Source: Bartonella grahamii ATCC 700132 (GTDB lineage Bacteria; Pseudomonadota; Alphaproteobacteria; Rhizobiales; Rhizobiaceae). Taken from it: DNA of 64,000 nucleotides. The DNA is taken from assembly GCF_000518085.1 (NCBI RefSeq), contig NZ_JACX01000001.1, positions 248,001 to 312,000 of the forward strand, in the 5' to 3' direction. Under the pieces are notes generated by a model. That model was given only the letters and a program-made list of their open reading frames with translations, was not told the DNA's origin and made no database searches. The position numbers and the translations under genes were made by a program. Shown here piece after piece: positions 8,557-17,716 of the stretch (position 1 is the stretch's first letter; each line of letters opens with the position of its first letter).

Positions 8557-9648
8557 TTATGGCTTTTTTATAGAATGGTTTGCGCGTCTTTTATACGAAC
8601 TATAGGGCTTTCTTAGTGGCTTTACTGTTATTTTAGGTGTTTTTGGCGTACGAATGAGGTGTACTGGTAAAGGATGAGAAAAAGGAGGTGGAGCAGTGAT
8701 AAAAGGTGAGGTGAGAATAATATTTCCTTGATCATCATATGAATTTGCATGCATTTTTATGGCTTCAGGTGTGCATGTTTGTTGTCTCATATTGTTGGCT
8801 TGTGTTATATTTCTCCCATAAGGTTTTAATGTTGCTAGTGTTAATTGGGGTCTTCCTTGGTGCAAAAATCCTGTTTCAAGAAGTTGTGCAGCTTTTTCTT
8901 CTCTTTCAGTTATGTTGTTAGCACCTAGAATGACAGTAATAATTGTACGTTTATTGCGGGTGGCTGAGGCAACAAGATTAAAACCAGAGGCACAAATAAA
9001 GCCTGTTTTCATACCGTCTATTCCATAAAAACGGCCAATGAGGTTGTTTGAGTTATGCTGGATTTTTCGATTATTACCAAAATCAATGGCTGGAATAGAA
9101 AAATAATGAGCATATTGTGGAAATTCTCGACGTATTTGAACGGCTAAAAGAGCAATATCGCGCGCTGTGGAGTAGTTTTGAGGGTCTGGTAAACCACTTG
9201 CGTTCGCAAAATGCGTTCCAAACATGCCTAAACGTTTAGCTTCGCTATTCATTTTACGTACAAAATTTTTCTGTGAACCTGCAACAGCTTCACTCATGGC
9301 AATGGCTAAATCATTGGTAGATTTAACCATGGTGATACTTAAGGCTGTATCAAGTGTGAGTACAGAACCAGCTTTATAGCCTGAACGATATGAGGGAGCT
9401 TTTGCGGCGTATTCGCTGATGGTGATATGTTTGTTTGGTGAAATTTCCCCTCGGCTCATGGCACGAAAAATAACATAAGCGGTCATTAATTTTGTCAAGG
9501 AAGCAGGATACCAACGCTCAAAAGCTTGATTATGTTTTAAGATATGCCCCGTTGTAACATCAACAGAAATAAAAGGCTGCGCTAGAGCAATAGCGCTGAA
9601 TAAACTCAAAATCACAGAAAAAAATAAATTATAGAAGAGACGTTGCAT
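8557..9648 (-). CDS. D-alanyl-D-alanine carboxypeptidase (S11, PBP5/6 type)
   Basis: Removes the terminal D-Ala of peptidoglycan pentapeptides in the periplasm. The signal peptide ends ALA|Q at residue 23. All three active-site motifs are present: SLTK (50-53, nucleophile Ser50), STN (110-112) and KTG (214-216). The protein has 363 residues; after the catalytic domain the tail is Pro/Lys-rich and unlike the usual PBP5 C-terminal domain with amphipathic anchor, so membrane attachment is unclear. It stands alone between two R1-containing spacers. The symbol dacA would be plausible but cannot be separated from dacC/dacF by sequence reading. Confidence 0.92.
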   Translation of the reverse strand: MQRLFYNLFFSVILSLFSAIALAQPFISVDVTTGHILKHNQAFERWYPASLTKLMTAYVIFRAMSRGEISPNKHITISEYAAKAPSYRSGYKAGSVLTLDTALSITMVKSTNDLAIAMSEAVAGSQKNFVRKMNSEAKRLGMFGTHFANASGLPDPQNYSTARDIALLAVQIRREFPQYAHYFSIPAIDFGNNRKIQHNSNNLIGRFYGIDGMKTGFICASGFNLVASATRNKRTIITVILGANNITEREEKAAQLLETGFLHQGRPQLTLATLKPYGRNITQANNMRQQTCTPEAIKMHANSYDDQGNIILTSPFITAPPPFSHPLPVHLIRTPKTPKITVKPLRKPYSSYKRRANHSIKKP

Positions 9649-10354
9649 TAATTTAAATCTAGTTCCTTCTTATTCGTTATTTAGAATTGTTTTAATGTAA
9701 CACACAAAGCTTTTAAGTCTAGGTTAGGAAGAAAAGATGGTTAATTGCTGTATCCGTTGTGTCTCGGAGATAAAAACCAATACTCATTTTTATTTTCCCC
9801 TTGAATTTGGTTTGATGACTTACAGTATCTCAAGAAATACTTTTTAAATAATGAAGATTGTACAAGATTTCAGGTTCTTGGGGGATTGATATTTCTCAGG
9901 AAGGAACGAATCGGCATAATCATACATTTTTCTTGTCCTCCTGTTAGGACAGCCCTTGGCACTTGAGAGGGGTCGTAAAAAGCATTTTAATCTTTTCTTG
10001 TATCGTTTTATTCACACAGATATCTCTGCTTGTAATGTGCAAGCAAAAGATTCTAATTGATTCAAAATGGAATAGATTTGAAATGAGAGAATCTTACGGT
10101 ATTTCGGGGTCTCATTCAAGTTGAATAACGATAAAATATCCTTATAAATCAATATGATTTATGTTATTTAAACGATTTTAAAGAGAGGAAGAGTTCTTTC
10201 TCAAAAAAATTCACACATCAATCATTTCTTGTAATGTACATGTGTTTTATAATTTTGAATTAGAAAGTTTGAAGTATCTTTCTTATATTTTTGTTCCATA
10301 TACTCTTCTCAATATACAAAGTGATGCATTATTCTGATCAATCAATACATTGTT
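9649..10354. other. Gene-free spacer containing an R1 copy
   Basis: Between the carboxypeptidase start and the plsC stop I see no credible gene. Positions 9900-10165 are an R1 repeat (listed separately); the rest is A+T-rich and without recognisable features. The carboxypeptidase promoter should lie just right of 9648. Confidence 0.6.
9900..10165 (+). repeat. Dispersed repeat R1, direct copy
   Basis: Contains the R1 words ATCATACATTTTTC, CAGCCCTTGGCACTTGAGAG, TTTATTCACACAGATAT, GCTTGTAATGTGCAAGC, TGATTCAAAATGG, TTTGAAATGAGAGAATCTTACG and a TTATAAATCAATATGATTTA tail. The GCTTG/CAAGC arms around TAATGTG form a perfect 5-bp hairpin in this copy. Confidence 0.7.
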
Positions 10355-11152
10355 TCATGATGAATGATTTAGTTTTTGAAGTTTCTGAACAGCGTATGGT
10401 GGCATAGGAGGAGGGGTAGGATCTTGAGCTGCTAAGAGAAGCAGTTCATCACATGCTTTTTCAGTTTTTTGGACAAGTTGATCTAGAAAATCACGTTTGC
10501 TTAAACCAGCTTCTATCGGGGGAAGAATACGGACACGAATTGTTCCGGGATAGCGGCGAAAATTATTGCGTGGCCAATATAAACCCGCATTGTGTGCAAT
10601 AGGCACAACTTGAAGCCCTAATTCATTATAGAGCGCGACAATTCCTGACTTATAATCTGGTTCTTGACCGGGTTGTCGGCGTGTTCCTTCGGGAAAAATC
10701 AAGATTTGGCGCCCTTGTTTTACTTTCTCTTTTGCTTTTTGTATAACCATTTTTAAGGCTTTGATGGGCGTTGTACGGTTAATGGGGATAATTTGTGTTT
10801 TTGCCATATACCAGCCAAACAATGGAATCCACATCAATTCACGTTTTAAAATGAGAGTAGGATCATCTAAATAGGGAACAAGACTGAAAGTTTCCCAAGC
10901 CGATTGATGCTTTGGAGCAATGATATAGGCTCCTTTGGGAAGATTTTCTAAACCTTCAATCTCATAACTTGTACCTGCGATGTATTTTTGCAAAAAGAGT
11001 GTAACGCGCGCCCATGTTTTAGGGACAATCCATGCCTTTTTGCGGGGCATTAAAAAATAAACGGGAGCGTAAAGAATCATTTGTATGAAAGTTGTTGTAT
11101 AAAAAGCGAACGTAAAAAGAATAGAACGAAGGATAAGCACTACATTTTCCAT
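10355..11152 (-). CDS. plsC: 1-acyl-sn-glycerol-3-phosphate acyltransferase
   Basis: Transfers an acyl group to lysophosphatidic acid to make phosphatidic acid at the inner membrane. A hydrophobic N-terminal segment (about residues 5-35) is followed by the catalytic block KHQSAWETF at 81-89. The acid position of the HX4D motif is Glu87 here, a variant also common in proteobacterial PlsC. The substrate-binding block FPEGTRR lies at 153-159, and INRTTP matches motif II. Length 265 residues is typical. The start at 11152 is the only good ATG before the hydrophobic helix. It diverges from thiD, with about 130 bp between them. Confidence 0.9.
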   Translation of the reverse strand: MENVVLILRSILFTFAFYTTTFIQMILYAPVYFLMPRKKAWIVPKTWARVTLFLQKYIAGTSYEIEGLENLPKGAYIIAPKHQSAWETFSLVPYLDDPTLILKRELMWIPLFGWYMAKTQIIPINRTTPIKALKMVIQKAKEKVKQGRQILIFPEGTRRQPGQEPDYKSGIVALYNELGLQVVPIAHNAGLYWPRNNFRRYPGTIRVRILPPIEAGLSKRDFLDQLVQKTEKACDELLLLAAQDPTPPPMPPYAVQKLQKLNHSS

Positions 11153-11281
11153 TTTATATCTATAAGAAGACTTCGTATATAATATAATTCATATGAGAAA
11201 ACATCTTCTTTATGTTTTTTCAAGCATCTATTTTTTCGGTAACTCATTTTCCGATATTTAAAAACAGAAGGAAAGAGGTTG

Positions 11282-12136
11282 ATGGAATTACAAAAAGATA
11301 AACTTTTTATTCCACGGATTTTATCTATTGCGGGAACAGATCCTTCTGGTGGCGCTGGAATGCAGGCGGATTTGAAGGTTTTTTCAGCTATGAAAACTTA
11401 TGGTATGAGTGTGGTTACAGCTGTTGTTGCACAAAATACTCAGGGTGTGCGTTCTTTTCAGGCATTAGATGCTTCTTTTGTTGCAGATCAAATTGATTCT
11501 GTTTTTGAGGATATTCATGTTGATGCCGTTAAAATTGGTATGGTTGCAAATGCTCAGATTGCACAGGTTATTGCAGAACGTCTTGCTTATCATAAAGCGC
11601 GTTCCATTGTTTTTGATCCGGTTATGGTTGCAAAAAGTGGTGATGTTCTTTTAAAGTCTGATGCAATTGAAATTATGCGTGATGTTCTTGTGCCGATGTC
11701 AACTTTAATCACGCCAAATTTGCCTGAAGCTGCACTGTTATTGGGAGATGAAGTGCAATGGTCTTTAGAGACTATGTATCAATATGCTCCACGACTCTTG
11801 GCGCTAGGGTGTCATGCAGTTTTGTTAAAAGGGGGACATTTGAATACGCTTACCAAGAATAGTACAGAAAATTACGATTATTCTAGTCCAGATCTTTATT
11901 GTGATTGTGAAAACCTTGTTATACTTGAAGCTTCTCGTCTTTCAACCACTCATGATCATGGGACAGGGTGTACTATTTCTGCCGCTATTGCAGCTCTGTT
12001 ACCTACCCAATCTTTAAATTGCGCTGTTAAACAAGCAAAAGATTATTTGCATGGCGCTTTAACTGCCTCAAATGCTTTAAAAGTAGGGAAAGGGCGAGGA
12101 CCGCTTCATCATTTTTATGCATTATGGAAAGATTAA
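11282..12136 (+). CDS. thiD: Hydroxymethylpyrimidine/phosphomethylpyrimidine kinase
   Basis: Phosphorylates HMP and HMP-P to HMP-PP for thiamine synthesis or salvage. Family blocks are ILSIAGTDPSGGAGMQADLK at the N-terminus, VVAQNTQGV, DPVMVAKSGD, TPNLPEAALLLG and the C-terminal anion hole THDHGTGCTISAAIAA. The 284-residue length is normal. The ATG at 11282 follows GAAAGAGG closely. No other thiamine genes lie beside it, so in this window it is a single gene, perhaps serving salvage. Confidence 0.93.
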   Translation: MELQKDKLFIPRILSIAGTDPSGGAGMQADLKVFSAMKTYGMSVVTAVVAQNTQGVRSFQALDASFVADQIDSVFEDIHVDAVKIGMVANAQIAQVIAERLAYHKARSIVFDPVMVAKSGDVLLKSDAIEIMRDVLVPMSTLITPNLPEAALLLGDEVQWSLETMYQYAPRLLALGCHAVLLKGGHLNTLTKNSTENYDYSSPDLYCDCENLVILEASRLSTTHDHGTGCTISAAIAALLPTQSLNCAVKQAKDYLHGALTASNALKVGKGRGPLHHFYALWKD

Positions 12137-12271
12137 TACAATAATTGATTGTGAAAAATCTTCACTCTATGAATTTGTTTCGTTATTATATGCTACTTTG
12201 GACTTATGACTGATAAGTGTTAGCGCATTGTAGCCTAACAGTTATTTTGTATTAAGAAGGATGAGAAAAAA

Positions 12272-12481
12272 ATGCTACAATTCATTCTTTTTATATATTT
12301 TTTACGATTAATCTATCCTGTTTTAGAGGCAATTTTGAGTATAAAAAAAGAGAGCAAAGAATTGTCAAATCAGAATTTGATAGCAAAAAGAGTAGAGGGA
12401 AAGACTTTTTACAAGACTATATTAAAGCTGGCTGATCCCACTATATTTGCTGTTTCTTACATTGGTGGCAAAACAGGATGA
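12272..12481 (+). CDS. Hypothetical 69-residue protein, possibly a remnant
   Basis: I do not recognise this short frame. It has a reasonable ribosome-binding site (AAGGATGAG) before the ATG at 12272, one N-terminal hydrophobic helix (residues 2-24) and a Lys-rich tail. A second short frame in another phase (12532-12720) follows; together they may be the remains of one membrane-protein gene. Either could be chance in A+T-rich spacer. Confidence 0.25.
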   Translation: MLQFILFIYFLRLIYPVLEAILSIKKESKELSNQNLIAKRVEGKTFYKTILKLADPTIFAVSYIGGKTG

Positions 12482-12720
12482 GCCAAAATCGTTATAAAAA
12501 TTATTGAATATATCTAACATTTACAGAGTTTTTGTCGGCATGGGTAGGGTTTTCTAAATGGAAATTGATACGTAACGTCATTATCCTTTTTTTATGGAAC
12601 TGCTTTATGGAATTATTGGCGTTTCAGATGAGCAGCCATGAGGAGTTTCAACATTTAATACAGCAAGATCTAGAAACTTTTACGGATTTAGAGTGGGCTT
12701 TAAGGTTTTTATATTTATAG

Positions 12721-13456
12721 TGATTTAGTTCTAGCGAGAAGGTAGTCGATTGTACAATCGGAGTTTCAATAGACCTGTAGCGTGTAGTCTAATCTTTTCA
12801 AACTTGAATTTTTATTCTGTCATTTAATGGATTTCATCATTAAGTATTTAAACTGATCTGATTTTATTGGTGCGCTATGACTGTTCAACACCTTGTTTTA
12901 CGTTGATTGAAGTTATGTTCCTCACGTAAAATAGTATGCTTCAAGTAGAATGCACTTATATTGTTAATTCACATGTTTATTTTAAAGAGATTTCTCATCA
13001 TCAACTGTGATATAAAAAAAGAAACAATATACATAAAGGACCTTTAAAAGGGTTTTGATGCTCCTTTGATTATTGTTAAAGCGAAGATTTTTTCTATTAA
13101 TTGACTAACAGACTAACCATCTAAAAAACTGTGATGCAACTGTAGTTTTAAATATTTGCTTTCGAGTTTTTTATAATTATCAGTAACAGACAGTAAATTA
13201 TCAATCATATCAAATAAAATTTTCACTTGTTCAACTTAGATCTGTGATAGATATCTTTTTTAAGACAATGATCCTGAAAATTATAAAAGTAAGAAAATTT
13301 GAGTGAGTCATTTGAAACAATTATATTTGTAATAACTTTTTAGCTTTTCACTATCAGTATTAAAGGAGATTGGCTAAAATTTCTTGGTTGTATAGATTGG
13401 TTTTCTGTATTTGAGTTTTACTGAAAATAATAAGTTCGCTTATCGATGAAAAGAAT
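12721..13456. other. Gene-free spacer
   Basis: About 740 bp of A+T-rich sequence with stops in all frames on both strands. I see no repeat of the R1-R3 family, no RNA gene and no convincing promoter or terminator. Confidence 0.6.
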
Positions 13457-14239
13457 TCATCGCTCAATGATCATGTGTTTATTGGAATAAACTTTAAATT
13501 CACCAAAGTTTATAAAACCCAATTTTTTATAAATGCCAATTCCCTCGTGAGATGCTTGCATACCAATAACATGACATTTCTTTCTTTTTAAATGCTCAAT
13601 AGCAATTTTTGTCATGAATGTCCCAACACCTCTTTTCTGAAAATCTGGATTGGTGACAATATCATACACTCCACTAACTCCATCTGCTTTAATACAAAAA
13701 CATATTGCTACAGGATTATTATTTATGTAACCAACGAACATCTCTACATCGGGACCTTTTTTATAACAACGGCCTATTGTTTCATAAAATATAACCGCTT
13801 CTTCATCAAAAGGCTCGAAGACTGATGCCATAACATTTCCGTAATCTCTAACATCTTGAAGTGATTCAACTTCCTTGATTTTGAAATTATCTGGCGTAGA
13901 AGTAACATGTGAGTCTATATTTTGTGCTAAAGCTGCCATTCCTACCTCTGTTTCAACATGCTCTAAACCAATAGATAAGAGAACTTCATCAACTTTATAA
14001 TGAGACGAATGAGGTCCAACCCACTAAGTTAAAGGTAGTTTTTGTGCATTAAAGGAATGGATTATGGATTTTGCTTGGTCTGCAGGTATAGTTTCTTGTA
14101 AACTTTTAGCAGAGACAATATTGAATGTGTCTGAAGCAAATGTTGAATTAACAGAAGATACTCCATTTGGAAAATCAACAACCTTCATTTTAGGGCATGA
14201 TTTTGGTAAAAAACGTACCTTTGAGCAAAAATTATTCAT
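13457..14239 (-). pseudogene. GNAT-family N-acetyltransferase, interrupted by an in-frame amber codon
   Basis: Read leftward from the ATG at 14239, a 71-codon frame ends at a TAG at 14024-14026. The same frame then stays open to 13457, giving 260 codons in all. Right after the TAG come WVGPHSS and, further on, the acetyl-CoA-binding motif NPDFQKRGVGTFM and IYKKLGF of the GNAT fold. Related acetyltransferases have a WWVGP block at this point, so TAG most simply replaces a TGG Trp codon. The C-terminal 160 residues from the ATG at 13939 hold the GNAT core and might still be made by reinitiation. Confidence 0.8.
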
Positions 14240-14732
14240 CTAATGATAAGCCAATTTTTGATTTGTTTAACATTTGTTTTTCTTGTCATTATTCATCATT
14301 TTAAATTGATCTTTTAATACTAGGGCTATAAAAAATTCGTCAATTCAAAAGTAATCCCAAATTCTTTTATATAAGCTTCCATAACCTGCTAAGGTCGTAA
14401 AAGATCTGCCGCCAATAGTGAAAAATTATTCTCGGGATTGCAAGAAATAAAGTTATTGTTGCCAAATAACGTCATGAACCAATGGGAATTGTCCATCTCG
14501 CTTTTCAAGCTTATTTTACACGGCTTTAACGATCTAATAGACAACGGTAACCTTCCAGAAAAAATCCGTCTAAGTTAAAAATTGTTATCTTATGATCTAA
14601 GCCCCCAATCCAATAGATGCTTCACAAGGAATTACGAATTAAAAAAAACTTTGAAAAAATAAATTGGCACAAAACCTAGTGGAAAAATATACAAAACCCG
14701 CTGGCAAGCTACAGAATAAATACAAAATTCAA
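14240..14732. other. Gene-free spacer
   Basis: Nearly 500 bp between the acetyltransferase remnant and tRNA-Gly with no open frame of note. I see nothing in it I can name. Confidence 0.55.
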
Positions 14733-14807
14733 TGGAGCGGGCGATGGGATTCGAACCCACGACCCCAACCTTGGCAAGGTTGTGCTCTACCCCTGAGCTA
14801 CACCCGC
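14733..14807 (-). tRNA. tRNA-Gly(GCC)
   Basis: On the minus strand it starts GCGGGTG, with D-arm GCTCAGGGGTAGAGC, anticodon stem-loop CAACCTTGCCAAGGTTG (loop TTGCCAA, anticodon GCC), T-arm GTGGGTTCGAATCCCAT, acceptor 3' strand CGCCCGC and encoded TCCA end. The acceptor stem pairs throughout, with one G-U. It reads GGC and GGU codons. Confidence 0.97.
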
Positions 14808-14992
14808 TGACCGATTCGATATATATCTTGCCTGTATGGCGTAGGCTTCTACGAATTGCAACAAAAAAATATCATTTTAGTTTGATTTATTTTGTACATG
14901 TTTTAATAAATTGAAATAAAGATTGATTTTAGAAGATTCTTCAGTAATAGATTGTTCCTTCTTTAATTTTGCATAGAGAGGGGTGGAGTATA

Positions 14993-15970
14993 ATGTTGAA
15001 GAGAATAAAAATATTAGGGATTATCATTGCAGCTGTTTTTATGATGAACAGTGTTGCAAAAGCGGATGACCAAGTTAAACGCATTAAAGTTGCAATTACA
15101 CAGATTATGGTCCATCCTGCTGCGGATACCGTTCGTAAAGGTGTGGAAGATGTTCTTGCAGAAAATGGCTATAAGCAAGGTGAAAATTTTCAACTTACCT
15201 TTTTATCAGCGCAAGGCAATATTTCAACAGCAACGCAAATTGCACGTAAATTTGTTGGTGATAAACCTGATGTTATTGTAGCGATTACCACGCCTTCAGC
15301 ACAAACAATGCTTGCGGCGACAAAAACAATTCCTATCGTCTTTGCTGCGATTTCTGATCCTATTGGAGCTAAAATCGTTTCTTCGCTTACCAAACCTGGC
15401 GGTAATATGACGGGAAGTTCTGATCGTATAGATGTTGCAGAAAGTGTTAAACTTTTACAAGAAGTAAAACCAGATTTGAAAAAACTCGGTTATCTTTATA
15501 ATGCTTCTGAAGCAAATTCTGTTTCAACACTTAAGGTGTTAAAGGATGTGGCAAAAAAAGTTGGAATTGAAGTCATTCCTTCATCGGCACCAAAACCTTC
15601 TGATGTTCAGGCGGCAACGCGGGCTTTAATTGGTAAAGTGGATGTTATTTTTATTCCCGCTGATAATACGGTTCTTTCTGTTTTAGAAGGAGCAGCAAAA
15701 GTTACACAGGAAGCAAATGTTCCTGTATTTACTGTCGATTCTAATTCTATTGGACGCGGTCCTTTTATGACGCAGGGCGTAAATTTTTATGATGTAGGGG
15801 TTGAAGCTGGGAAATTGGTTGTGCGTATTCTAAAGGGTGAAAAGCCTGGTGATATTGATGTTGTGCAGGCGGCTAGTAATGACATTCGAATTGATATGAA
15901 AGCAGCAGAAAAAGCGGGGATTGTTATTCCGCAGGCAGTTATTGATCGTGCGACAAAAGTGATTCAATAA
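14993..15970 (+). CDS. ABC transporter substrate-binding protein (TrpX-like family)
   Basis: Periplasmic binding component of the three-gene importer at 14993-17712. A signal peptide ends near residue 24 (VAKA|DD). The body follows the ABC_sub_bind fold (PF04392 type): VAITQIMVHPA at the start, then AITTPSAQTML, IVFAAISDPIGA, GGNMTGSSD and the C-terminal QGVNFYDVGVEAGKL. Relatives are annotated as tryptophan/tyrosine or unspecified amino-acid binders; the ligand cannot be read from the sequence. The ATG at 14993 is preceded by GGGGTGGAG. Spacing to the permease is about 58 nt. Confidence 0.88.
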   Translation: MLKRIKILGIIIAAVFMMNSVAKADDQVKRIKVAITQIMVHPAADTVRKGVEDVLAENGYKQGENFQLTFLSAQGNISTATQIARKFVGDKPDVIVAITTPSAQTMLAATKTIPIVFAAISDPIGAKIVSSLTKPGGNMTGSSDRIDVAESVKLLQEVKPDLKKLGYLYNASEANSVSTLKVLKDVAKKVGIEVIPSSAPKPSDVQAATRALIGKVDVIFIPADNTVLSVLEGAAKVTQEANVPVFTVDSNSIGRGPFMTQGVNFYDVGVEAGKLVVRILKGEKPGDIDVVQAASNDIRIDMKAAEKAGIVIPQAVIDRATKVIQ

Positions 15971-16028
15971 CTTTGATAGGATGTTGATACAATAAAATAC
16001 GTTAAGTTTTCATGGGGATTGTCTTTAC

Positions 16029-16925
16029 ATGAATATATTTGCGTTTTCTGGCGCTGTGGAATTGGGTCTTATTTATGCGTTTGTGGCTATAGGGGTTTAT
16101 CTCTCTTTTCGCGTTTTGGACTTTCCTGATTTAACAGTTGATGGCTCATTTCTTCTTGGGTCTTGTGTCTGTGGTGTCTTGATTCTTTTAGGTTTTAACG
16201 CATGGACAGCTATGGCATGTGCTTTTTGTGCAGGCATGGTAGCTGGTTTATTAACAGCTATGTTGAATTTGCGTTTTGGTATTTTGAATCTTTTGGCTTC
16301 CATTTTAACAATGTCAGCGCTCTATACGGTTAATCTTCGTATTATGGGAATTATGGGAGGATCTAATGTTAATTTAGCGCTTGCTGATACGGCGTTAACG
16401 CCCTTTTATAATCTGTTTGGCTTGTCTGATATTTTTGTGCGTCCTCTTTTCATTGGTACTGTATTGCTGGTTGTAGCGTTTTTGATTTGGCGTTTTTTGG
16501 AAAGTGAAATAGGTCTTGCTATGCGTGCAATGGGAGCTAATCCACGGATGGCTACAGCTCAAGGGGTTCATACGTCGGCGCTAATTTATTTTGGTATGGG
16601 GCTTTCAAATGCCTGTGTTGCACTTGGTGGTTCTCTTTATATTCAAACTGCAATTGCAACGGATATTACCGGTGGAATTGGAACAATTGTTTTTGGGTTG
16701 GCAGCTGTGATTATCGGTGAAACTTTGTTTCGTACGCGTAATATTTTTTGGATTATAATCAGCTGTATTGTGGGGTCTGTGCTTTATCGTGTGGCGGTGC
16801 AATTTGCATTTGAGGCAAATGGAATTGGTATTGATACGTCGACAGATCTTCAGTTGATTACTTCACTGTTGGTTATTTTAACCCTTATTGTGCCACGTTA
16901 TTGGAGGAGGCGTAAACGTGATTGA
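16029..16925 (+). CDS. ABC transporter permease (TrpY-like)
   Basis: Integral inner-membrane component with about eight or nine hydrophobic segments over 298 residues. It starts with MNIFAFSGAVELGLIYAFVAIGVYLSFRVL-type sequence and has FPDLTVDGSFLLG, a block typical of permeases that pair with PF04392 binding proteins, and RAMGANPRMA, the cytoplasmic loop expected to contact the ATPase. Its stop overlaps the ATPase start by 8 nt, so translation is probably coupled. Confidence 0.88.
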   Translation: MNIFAFSGAVELGLIYAFVAIGVYLSFRVLDFPDLTVDGSFLLGSCVCGVLILLGFNAWTAMACAFCAGMVAGLLTAMLNLRFGILNLLASILTMSALYTVNLRIMGIMGGSNVNLALADTALTPFYNLFGLSDIFVRPLFIGTVLLVVAFLIWRFLESEIGLAMRAMGANPRMATAQGVHTSALIYFGMGLSNACVALGGSLYIQTAIATDITGGIGTIVFGLAAVIIGETLFRTRNIFWIIISCIVGSVLYRVAVQFAFEANGIGIDTSTDLQLITSLLVILTLIVPRYWRRRKRD

Positions 16926-17712
16926 GTTTTCTCATGTTGGGGTTACATTTAAACCGCAAACACCTTTGGAAAAACAGGCTTTGATTGATATTAACCTTAA
17001 AATTGATCAGGGTAGTTTTGTTACGGTTATCGGTTCAAATGGCGCTGGTAAATCAACCTTGCTCAGTGTTTTAGCGGGGGCAACGCTTCCCTCAACAGGG
17101 AAAGTGGTTATCAATGGGCAAAATGTTTCTAGACAATCAGTCAGTGAACGCGCTGGAAAGGTTGCTTGTGTTTTTCAAGATTCTTTGATAGGCAGTTGCG
17201 GTTCTTTAACAATTGAAGAAAATTTGGCTCTTGCTGCTCTTCGAGGAAGTCGTCGTGGTTTGCGTTCGGCTTTAAACCATGAGAAACGGCAATTTTTTCG
17301 AGAAAAAATTGCTCAATTAGGCATTGGTCTTGAAGCATATATTCATAATCCTATGGACAGTTTATCCGGTGGGCAACGCCAAGCTGTTTGCCTTGTGATG
17401 GCAACATTAGCCCATGCGGATGTTTTATTGCTTGATGAACATACCTCAGCGCTTGATCCTGGAATGGCTGATTTTGTGATGCGGTTGACTGAAAAAATCG
17501 TTGAAGAGAAAAAATTAACGACTATCATGGTGACTCATTCTATGCGTCAGGCTCTTGATTATGGCGATCGCACCTTGATGTTGCATGGTGGAAAAGTGAT
17601 TTTGGATGTCTGTCATGAAGAACGTAAGGGCTTGGATGTCAATGATTTAATTGGCATGTTTCAGAAAGTTCGCGGGGAAGTTCTTGATGATGATGAACTG
17701 TTAATGGATTAA
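16918..17712 (+). CDS. ABC transporter ATP-binding protein (TrpZ-like)
   Basis: ATPase of the same importer, 264 residues from a GTG at 16918 with the site GGAGGAGG placed correctly upstream. Walker A is GSNGAGKST, the signature is LSGGQRQ, Walker B is VLLLDEHTSALDP and the switch His is in MVTHSM. The Glu after Walker B is present, so the protein should hydrolyse ATP. The longer frame beginning at 16888 would lie in the permease gene and is not needed. Confidence 0.9.
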   Translation: MIEFSHVGVTFKPQTPLEKQALIDINLKIDQGSFVTVIGSNGAGKSTLLSVLAGATLPSTGKVVINGQNVSRQSVSERAGKVACVFQDSLIGSCGSLTIEENLALAALRGSRRGLRSALNHEKRQFFREKIAQLGIGLEAYIHNPMDSLSGGQRQAVCLVMATLAHADVLLLDEHTSALDPGMADFVMRLTEKIVEEKKLTTIMVTHSMRQALDYGDRTLMLHGGKVILDVCHEERKGLDVNDLIGMFQKVRGEVLDDDELLMD

Positions 17713-17716
17713 TAAT

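Noticed and set aside
12532-12720. 62-codon frame after the 69-residue hypothetical gene
   Set aside because: No ribosome-binding site and no family resemblance; in another phase from its neighbour. At most a remnant.
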